Source: Saccoglossus kowalevskii (taxonomy: Eukaryota > Hemichordata > Enteropneusta > Harrimaniidae). From it: a stretch of DNA of 30,183 nucleotides. Every line of letters begins with the position of its first letter. Positions within the stretch are counted from its first letter, which is position 1. The notes beneath the pieces were generated by a model that made no database searches, had not been told where the DNA came from, and worked only from the letters and a program-made list of their open reading frames with translations. The translations under genes were made by a program, and so were the position numbers. The stretch covers positions 537,592-567,774 of the forward strand of contig NW_003116448.1 in NCBI RefSeq assembly GCF_000003605.2, written 5' to 3'. Positions 22,170-30,183 of this stretch are shown here, one piece after another.

Positions 22170-23323
22170 TCAATATTTATAAAATTCAAATCTTACCGAC
22201 TTAATAGGTGTCATAATTAGAATTTTAATGTATAAGCATTATCACAATTATAGTTTTTTTATCAAAAAAATGTTAAAACGTCTGGTATATTACCTGAGGA
22301 CAGAATAGGTCAAGTGACACACAAACACACCACATTCTATTGAGCTGTTATCACATAGCATCAGGTGTAAACAATAATAATGACTTGAGTTTATAGTCTC
22401 TTTAAGGTACAATACTACTCATAGTTTTTGACAAAATTTACCATAAATTGCATGACAATGTTCATTAGTTTATTATGTACAATCATGAAGCTAATGTCTC
22501 ATGGTACAATGAAATATCATTATTTTGTGTGTTACAGTTATGCTTTTTAAGAAACGTGTCCTGATATTTCTTGAAAATTGTTATTTTTAGAACAATTTCA
22601 TAGAACACAATGTTAAAGAAAAATTGCATTTTTTGAAATTTTTTAAAACCCAGATTGTTTAAATAATTCAGAACAACAAAAATCACTCCATCATTAACAA
22701 TACCGGTATATGACTTTTTCAGCATATGTCTCCAGTCTAGATTTTGAGATATTGCATAATATCTCTGCCATAGGAACCTATGGTAAAAGCATTATAATAG
22801 TACCAAAATGGTGACTTTCCACTAAAATACAACCATCAATTTCTCCAAAAAAGGCTGGTGACCCCCAACTTTTTTTAGGTCAATATCCTTATATTGCCTT
22901 GGAGTACAATATATTGCAAAATGAATAAATTCTGTATAGTTTAATTTATGTGTAGGCTTCTACCTTAAGCAACAAAGTCAACGTTCGTTGTATTTCTTAA
23001 AATAAAACCAACATCATTTTCTCAATTTTTTTTTCTAAATTTGAAGCCAATACGAAATTATGTAAATTTGTTCGAAAATTTTCCCAAAAAATTATAGAAA
23101 AATAAATAAAAATAGGCAAAACATTTTGGTGGTGAAATATATTGCTGTTGAACTACATGTACTACCCTAACAACTTAAGGGCTATTTGTATTTAGTCGTT
23201 AGGTTTTTTTATGCATTCTGCAGATAATTTCAACATGACAGCCACAGGGATGAAAGCTTTAGTATGTTGATGTGTTGATCAATTACTCTACAATGTTATC
23301 ATTCTATAGTTGTTTTTATCAGC
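22170..23323. other. Non-coding AT-rich stretch, no gene seen
   Basis: The 80-codon minus-strand frame at 22483-22725 is phenylalanine and lysine rich, as expected from A/T runs, with no motif. A taccggta palindrome lies at 22701, and TACATGTA at 23154. Confidence 0.5.
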
Positions 23324-23639
23324 AAAGATAATCTATTATATATTGTTACATTTAATCGTGTGCAAAAAATACTGTATAAAACTGCTTTTATTTTGCGCAT
23401 CATGCATAAATGCATAATTGTGTAGCAACAGGAATTTTGTTTTGAGACAATTGGTCATAGTACCTGATGCCGCCTTATTTTAAAGATAATCTATTATATA
23501 TTGTTATATTTAATCTTGTGCAAAAAATACTGTATAAAACTGCTTTTATTTTGCGCGTCATGCATAAATGCATAATTGTGTAGCAACAGGAATTTTGTTT
23601 TGAGACAATTGGTCACAGTACCTGATGCCGCCTTATTTT
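23324..23639. repeat. 158-base tandem duplication, two units
   Basis: Units at 23324-23481 and 23482-23639 both begin aaagataatctattatatat and end 'ccgccttatttt'. Only a handful of substitutions separate them, including cgcatcatgc against cgcgtcatgc and gtcatagta against gtcacagta. Each includes 'atgcataaatgcat', an inverted repeat. The duplication is recent and non-coding. Confidence 0.95.
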
Positions 23640-24999
23640 AAAATTAAGATAATTAATACCAATACATGTAGCATCAAAAATTAAACAGTTTACAGTACAA
23701 AAAATCTTATTTCTATTTACAAATAAACTGATCTGTGGTTTGTTTTTTTATTCCAAAATGTCGTTCATTAACAGAACCTAAAATGAGTGGTACATGTACA
23801 ATGTAACTTCAACTCACAATGTTATCCACTTACAGTAAAATAACAGATTATCCTCTCTGTACTTAATTGATTTTGATTTCCATTTGACACTCTCTACTGT
23901 TTATTGCCATGACAACACCAAAATTAAGTGCAATGTGTTAATCCTATATTTTAAACACTAGGATACAATGTACCAGTACGTCATTTTTAATTTACTAAAG
24001 TGCCAATACTTTTCTGAAATGGCATGAAAATTACGAGGTACTAGTTGTTGCATGCATGTGTATGTTATAATGATTATAACAAATTGATCAAATCCGCTTG
24101 ACGTGCATGAACACCAATTATACTTCAATCAACAGTATTTCCAATTATTAATCGGATGATCTTTAATATTTTCTCATTATGGTCACTAGAGGGCACTATG
24201 ATTCAGGATATGTTGACTCAACATGCATTTTTCCAATCAACAGATACTATGACAACATACAGTTAAAATTAAAATCTTATCAATAAAACTACTCAGGCTA
24301 TGTAGATTTCAAAAAAATACATTATGACTTGATATGAAACAGCCGTCCTGCTTTTGTGTTTTGAGAAAAGGTAATTTTTATATTGATCGTAATTCCCAGC
24401 TGAGACTTCTTTGTGGAGAAAATTGCCTTTCAAGATATTACCTATAATTCATTTATTTTATGACTGTTTGCATGGTGACTTCTTGAAAATGTCAGTCCCT
24501 TGTTGCGTACTCGTATTGCCAAAATAAGTCATGAACAAGTATGGACCAGTTGTTTTTCGTAACTGCTGGGTTTAGGTAACTGCTAGGAGCTCTAAATTAT
24601 GAAAATATATAACAGCAGTGATTGTAAGCCACAATTAATATAATTTGATTCACATAAAGTCCACAAGATAAGGAAACAGGAAATACTTGTGAATCACTAT
24701 TATATAAAAAGAAGAATTAACAACCTTGCCATCTGACTTAAAACTTTAAGCTTCTATTATACATCTTTCCCCTGCTTGTAGATAATGAAAGATAACAGCC
24801 TGAAACGTGTTGCACTGTGTAAATGTTTGCTTTCTGTGCAGGTTTTCCATTTCCGTAACACGCTAATAGCACTTCAGCATTTGAACGAAGGAAAGTGTTC
24901 AAATGTGATGCAAATGTGATGCACGCTTACCAAATAAGGAAGTCATTTGAACGCATTCGTAGCACTTTCGAACATGTCCATTCCGTGTATTATTGACAA
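23640..24999. other. Non-coding stretch, no gene seen
   Basis: No supported exon. A short inverted repeat catttgaa/ttcaaatg lies at 24878-24905, directly followed by an 11-base duplication caaatgtgatg. TACATGTA occurs at 23663 and 23791. Confidence 0.5.
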
Positions 25000-25476
25000 G
25001 TAAACTTTATTGTTTTCGACATCAGACGTATAACTACCGGTATATATCATATATATACATGGTACTGTAAACTTTATTGTTTTCGACATCAGACGTATAA
25101 CTACCGGTATATATCATATATATACACGGTACTGTAAACTTTATTGTTTTCGACATCAGACGTATAACTACCGGTATATATCATATATATACACGGTACT
25201 GTAAACTTTATTGTTTTCGACATCAGACGTATAACTACCGGTATATATCATATATATACACGGTACTGTAAACTCTATTGTTTTCGATATCAGACGTATA
25301 ACTACCGGTATATATCATATATATACACGGTACTGTAAACTCTATTGTTTTCGACATCAGACGTATAACTACCGGTATATATCATATATATACACGGTAC
25401 TGTAAACTCTATTGTTTTCGACATCAGACGTATAACTACCGGTATATATCATATATATACACGGTACTGTAAACTT
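25000..25476. repeat. 67-base minisatellite, seven units plus a stub
   Basis: Units begin with gtaaac at 25000 and then every 67 bases to 25402, with an 8-base stub at 25469. Each unit carries the palindrome taccggta and a run 'gtatatatcatatatatac'. Units 1-4 read actttatt and units 5-7 read actctatt. Unit 1 alone has acatggtac and unit 5 alone has cgatatcag. This orderly distribution fits stepwise unequal exchange or slippage. Confidence 0.97.
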
Positions 25477-25548
25477 CTTAATGTTTACTGCTAGGAATAT
25501 TTACATTTTGATGCCATTCATTCGTCAAAAATTCGTGAAAATCGCAGA

Positions 25549-25562
25549 CCCCCCCCCCCCCC
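25549..25562 (+). repeat. Run of 14 C
   Basis: A homopolymer of about 14 C on the + strand. Its length is probably uncertain because of sequencing error. Confidence 0.85.
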
Positions 25563-26970
25563 ATCTCCAAAAAAGAATTTGTTATTGCTACCGAAATATT
25601 GTGATTTTTATTGACTCAGGGGATATCACTAAAATTTGTCTGGCTAAATAAGTGGTTTACAGTATGCCTTACATGGCTCACTCCATGACAATATCACATG
25701 ATCTAAAACTCATAACACCACATTTGGATCCACTAGTACCGAGTTTAATACCTTGAATTACGATTTATTCAAACTTTTTAGTCAAACGAATCTCTTTGGT
25801 TATTTTTTTTCTTTTTTTTAGAAATTATAATCATGTGTTCAGAAAGTTTATGTGTGTCATTAATAATATTTACGCAGACTGATGCTGTAGTGACAGGATT
25901 GAATTTAATGAATTGATTGTCTTGAGAGATTGAATAATTATTTCTTCTTCCTTTCTCCTAATTGACCTTTTCCTTGCTGCATTACAACATATCATTGAGT
26001 CTCAGTTTTCACATGCTCATCATTAATAGCAATCATCAAATTAATGAACAGATAATAAAAACAATAGTTCAGTAGACTGTGAGTTTCATCTTATTTTGCA
26101 AACCAATTTAACCCTTTAATTTGGTCTGGGAGACTTTTTGTAGTCCTGAACATTTCACCTTTGGTACATGTTATAATAGTCGCAATATTATCTCTTGCAG
26201 CAACAATTTATTAAAAATTAATCAATATTTTAAATAATTAAATGTGAAAACATTATGAATTTGAAGATTTTTTTTTTATTAATAAATAACAGCAGCAATT
26301 TTTTCATAATTTCAGATAGTTTCTTGAGATTTCTTAACAACACATAGTTATATTCTAATAATTATGTACAACAAAAAATACTTGATTGTCACAGCTTTTT
26401 CTCTTGTTACTAAAATTAGAATTTTAATCTGGCCCCTTTTAACCCCAACTCGGTGTTCCGGATGGGTTTAGAATTCTATAATGTGAGACAAAACACGGCA
26501 GCCTGTACATGTAGTTTGAAAAAAGGTCTTCCTTAAATTTATTTAATTGCTTAATTACAATGGTTTCATCAATCTTCTTGAAAGCTGTTCATTACTGACA
26601 ATTTTACACTGTTAACACAATAGCACCATAAATCGCGAGTCATGCGTGTCTTGCCTAATTGGGTATAATAACCCAGGATCTATTTACGTCTTATTTCCAT
26701 GACGTCGAGTTTATTTTAAGAAAATGTTGTTACTCTCGATTTAACCCAGATACGACTTTTGTCCTTGTTCCCAGAATGTAGGAAATGAAAAGGTTGACTA
26801 GCATTATATTTGAAAGGGAAGTTTAGAGTGAGAATACCAATTAGATTTCCTTATTTGTAGGTTTGAGTAAGTCATCAAATCTACCATTTTTATTCATCAT
26901 TGTTCAGTTAGTTGTCTTAATTTCATTAATTTAAAAAAATAGACATTCTGACTTATTAACATGCACTTCT
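25563..26970. other. Non-coding AT-rich stretch, nothing recognised
   Basis: No supported exon was seen. If SNX27 exon 5' neighbours lie outside the window, this is intronic. TACATGTA occurs at 26506. Confidence 0.5.
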
Positions 26971-27960
26971 GAACATGTATTATTGACATTGTGAACATAC
27001 TAATCCAATATTGTGAATACACATGATTGACATTGTGAACACACATATTTAACATTGTGAACACACGTAATTGACATTGTGAACACACATAATTGACATT
27101 GTGAACACACATAATTGACATTGTGAACACACATAATTGACATTGTGAACACACATAATTGACATTGTGAACACACGTGATTGACATTGTGAACACACAT
27201 GATTGACATTGTGAACACACATAATTGACATTGTGAACACACGTGATTGACATTGTGAACACACGTGATTGACATTGTGAACACACATAATTGACATTGT
27301 GAACACACATAATTGACATTGTGAACACACATAATTGACATTGTGAACACACATAATTGACATTGTGAACACACGTGATTGACATTGTGAACACACGTGA
27401 TTGACATTGTGAACACACGTGATTGACATTGTGAACACACGTGATTGACATTGTGAACACATGTGATTGACATTTTGAACACATGTGATTGACATTGTGA
27501 ACACATGTGATTGACATTGTAAACACATGTGATTGACATTGTGAACACACGTGATTGACATTGTGAACACACGTGATTGACATTGTGAACACACGTGATT
27601 GACATTGTGAACACACATGATTGACATTGTGAACACACATGATTGACATTGTGAACACACATAATTGACATTGTGAACACACGTGATTGACATTGTGAAC
27701 ACACGTGATTGACATTGTGAACACACATAATTGACATTGTGAACACACGTAATTGACATTGTGAACACACGTAATTGACATTGTGAACACACGTGATTGA
27801 CATTGTGAACACACGTGATTGACATTGTAAACACATGTGATTGACATTGTGAACACACGTGATTGACATTGTGAACACACGTGATTGACATTGTGAACAC
27901 ACGTGATTGACATTGTGAACACAAGTGATTGGCATTGTGAACACATGTTATTGACATTGT
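26971..27960. repeat. 22-base tandem array, 45 units, rich in CACGTG
   Basis: Forty-five head-to-tail units of 22 bases, each about gaacacacgtgattgacatt plus gt, fill exactly 990 bases. By hand count the variable core is CACGTG in 17 units, CATGTG in 5, CACATG in 4, cacgtaa in 3, cacataa in 11, and other in 5, mostly at the two ends. Because 22 is one more than a multiple of three, three units (66 bases) give a 22-residue repeat, and all three minus-strand frames read the same cycle. This explains the 302-377 codon open frames here, which should not be annotated as proteins. The array ends 174 bases before the acceptor of the SNX27 exon, so it is almost certainly intronic. Confidence 0.97.
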
Positions 27961-28134
27961 GAGCAGTATGTGTTTTACCTACTAAACACATGGTGATGAT
28001 ATATGTAACTTTCATCATTGTCCTGAACACATGGTTGCATGTCAGCTACATTCATGTTTCACTTTCATTTCAGATTTGAAGTTGTTCATGAATAAGTATA
28101 CTCATTTGAGTGCATTTTTGTGTATTTTATACAG

Positions 28135-28366
28135 AAATACGACAAGCGTTGAAGGAGCAACACATAAACATGTGGTGGATCTTATCAAGTGTGGCGGCAA
28201 TGAATTAAAATTAACAGTTATATCAGTACCTCAATATGAATCTGAAAGATTGGAACCCAGTGATGACTCCTCCGGTTACTCGTATATAGACTACAGTGAA
28301 AAAAGAGCTTTACCTATTTCTGTTCCTGACTATAGACAGATGGAAAAAAATGGTGAAAAATTTATT
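28135..28366 (+). CDS. SNX27: Sorting nexin 27, internal exon (end of PDZ, linker, start of PX)
   Basis: SNX27 is an endosomal adaptor. Its PDZ domain binds C-terminal motifs of cargo receptors, its PX domain binds PI3P, and with retromer it returns cargo to the plasma membrane. This exon of 232 bases carries one base of a split codon plus 77 codons. [12 protein letters not shown] is the last helix of the PDZ domain, including the histidine that contacts the ligand in class I PDZ domains. The linker [16 protein letters not shown] is followed by ALPISVPDY, and NGEKFI opens the PX domain; these match vertebrate SNX27 at most positions. The acceptor is a T-rich tract ending 'ttttatacag' at 28134, and the donor is 'att|gtgagt' at 28367, in phase 0. 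The open frame continues upstream to 28031, but that part is intron read-through. The first PDZ part and the rest of PX and FERM-like domains are not found in the window. Confidence 0.93.
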
Positions 28367-29844
28367 GTGAGTACAGTACAAATTACATTTATATGAAATA
28401 TGTTATTAATATTTTAAAATAGTTAAATGTTTTACGAGATTTTCCCTGAAAACTGTAACACCTGGCGAGTGAGGCAATCACTAAATCAGGGACATGGTTC
28501 AACACGTATAAACACATTATTAACATAAATACCATTGAACTACTCTTCAAATGACCCTCCTGTGCACATGACATTAATATTCCAAGGCGGTCCCTTGACA
28601 GTTACTTTTTCCCTCTTTTTTTTCTCAGGATTAATCAATTCACTTGTTAGGGAGTTAAAAGGGTAGAATCAATATGAATAATTGATTGATTGAAAGTAGT
28701 AGATTGATTGATGTCACCTCAGTAGGTTCTCATAATAATAAACACCTGTAATTTTCTGTACACATAAAGGTTGAAGCAGGTATCCCTGGGATTTCAAATA
28801 GTGACCAAATTGTTGCGCAGAACATGTTTAAATTTTGTTTATACACATTTTATACCCGTCATGTATGTCACATGCGGTCAATATGAAACATGATATGGTG
28901 TGACAACTGTGATGCCTTAACCTACCAAACCGCTTTCTTATTTGACAAATTAATTATCATCTGACTTGTTTTGTCTGTTTGTTTTTTTGTCTTCAATTTG
29001 GTGATTATTTTTACTAAAATGGAGGAATAAATCATAAAAGATAAAATCCAGTGAAAACATTTTCATTCATATATTTAGAAAACCTTGAATTACATCTAAG
29101 GTCACCAAATTTCTGATTGCCCGCAAAATTGAATCCCAGCAAAGTGTTATTTCTCCCTTGGACTATTTACCATATATATGTATGAAAAGCAGTATTCAAC
29201 ATTCACAGTAAAACTCTGTAATATAATCCTTCTATTTTAAAGTATTAGTATTATAGCATATTCAGTTTGGTCTTTTGAGTAAACATCATAGAACTCTAGA
29301 TAGAAACTTGACTGAGAATTCAAGGAAATTTAATTAGTTTTACATTTGCATTGAAACCACATGTCCAGATAATTTCATTACCTTCTCACAGCACAATCAA
29401 TTCATCATAATTCTCTTTGATTTAGGTACATTATTTTATTAGAATTCTATTTTTTGAGTAATTTTAATTCTTGTTCTTTCATATGATCCGTTAACATAAA
29501 TCTGAGTTCTTTCTTTTTTGTGATCAATACAACACTATTTCTAAAATTGGGGAAATGTCAAATGCTTTTTAGTGAAATACACAATAAAGAAACATACACT
29601 CCCCCACCAGTGTGCGATCTAAGTCCATATGTCAGGTTACTGGCGCTTAGCAATTTTTTAAAAAAGCTATTATCGAGATTGTTCATCTGATAACAAAATT
29701 AAAGAAGAAATTATCAAAAAAAAAATGTTACACCAACAATGTGGCAGGGGAAATTCAACTTAATTTGTACATTCAGTCATATATAGTCTATCGTGTTTAT
29801 AGAGACCACACAAAAGATTTTATCAAAATTGTTCTTATAAGGCG
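28367..29844 (+). other. SNX27 intron, no further exon seen
   Basis: It begins with the donor gtgagtac. I looked for the next PX segment (expected to begin VYNV and run into a KRYREF-like motif) and did not find it, so the intron is at least 1.8 kb. The 61-codon minus-strand frame at 28389-28574 has no motif. Confidence 0.6.
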
Positions 29845-29895
29845 GTCTTTATATGGAGGTTGTCTTTATATTGAAGTTGTCTTTATATGGAGGTT
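29845..29895. repeat. 17-base tandem motif, three units
   Basis: Units gtctttatatggaggtt, gtctttatattgaagtt and gtctttatatggaggtt lie at 29845, 29862 and 29879. Single related phrases occur near 1530, 1780 and 30145, which suggests the motif belongs to a dispersed family. Confidence 0.85.
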
Positions 29896-30183
29896 GGATT
29901 ATTCTTTTTATAGATTAAACCCATACATATGACATAATATTTGTCTGAAAATGATGAGATGATACTATGGCAACAAGAACACATTTACTTTAATCAAATT
30001 CAAATAAGTTTGACTTCAGGAAATTAAAAATTGTGCTAAAGCTAATTATTATTTTTATTTTATTATTATTATTATTTTGGTAAATCTATGAAATATTGCT
30101 GAAAGAGTGAAGGGTGGTCACATACATTGTAAGGCAGGTGGTCTTTATACACATGTTGGTCATACACTTATGCCTTTGGAGTA
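29896..30183. other. Non-coding end of window, probably SNX27 intron
   Basis: It contains a short TTA microsatellite near 30056-30077 and a 'ggtggtctttatacacatg' phrase near 30138 related to the 17-base motif. No exon was seen. Confidence 0.5.

Noticed and set aside
26971-27960. A CRISPR-like array
   Set aside because: The units are contiguous 22-base repeats without spacers, in eukaryotic DNA.
26897-28030. Open frames of 302-377 codons on the minus strand
   Set aside because: They are made entirely by the 22-base tandem array, and all three frames read the same cycle.
28031-28134. Upstream extension of the SNX27 frame with an ATG at 28031
   Set aside because: Similarity to SNX27 begins only after the acceptor at 28134, and the upstream residues look like translated intron.

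Overview
This window looks like nuclear DNA from an invertebrate animal. It is AT-rich and intron-dense, almost all of it is non-coding, and it holds one 50-base assembly gap (14515-14564). No bacterial-style gene, operon or ribosome binding site is present. The palindrome TACATGTA occurs 20 times by hand count, against roughly one expected. Together with dispersed ACCGGT palindromes, a tRNA-derived SINE and a repeat carrying 'aaatggccgactgg', this suggests a marine invertebrate such as a mollusc, hemichordate or lancelet. I cannot fix the phylum from sequence alone.

The only convincing host coding sequence is one internal exon on the + strand at 28135-28366. It encodes the end of the PDZ domain, the linker and the start of the PX domain of sorting nexin 27 (SNX27), with good splice sites on both sides. 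I found no other SNX27 exon. Everything 3' of the exon, and probably much of the sequence 5' of it, is therefore intron; how far the gene extends to the left is unknown.

The rest is repeats and decayed elements. From left to right: a hairpin-rich repeat family (1-395, 5834-7070, 9767-10335, and an uncertain copy at 11042-12070); a SINE with perfect 12-base target-site duplications inside the second copy (6534-6989); a 30-base minisatellite with a hairpin in each unit (7610-7793); a pair of 634/635-base direct repeats (13603-14236 and 16149-16783) whose minus strands carry a broken cysteine-rich reading frame like the C-terminal domain of P2X7-type receptors; inverted ends about 3.2 kb apart (14297-14322 and 17472-17498); a decayed 41-base tandem array (15852-16149); an inverted pair of about 300 and 240 bases with conserved CArG boxes (18452-18760 and 19747-19983); a region with two RFX-like sites (21460-21970); a 158-base tandem duplication (23324-23639); a 67-base minisatellite (25000-25476); and a 45-unit, 22-base array (26971-27960) that ends 174 bases before the SNX27 exon.

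Most long reading frames here are by-products of tandem repeats. In particular, the frames of more than 300 codons at 26.9-28.0 kb come from the 22-base array and should not be annotated as proteins. The most unusual features are that array, in which many units carry CACGTG or its CpG-decay forms just upstream of the exon, the CArG-bearing inverted pair, and the duplicated P2X7-like fragment.
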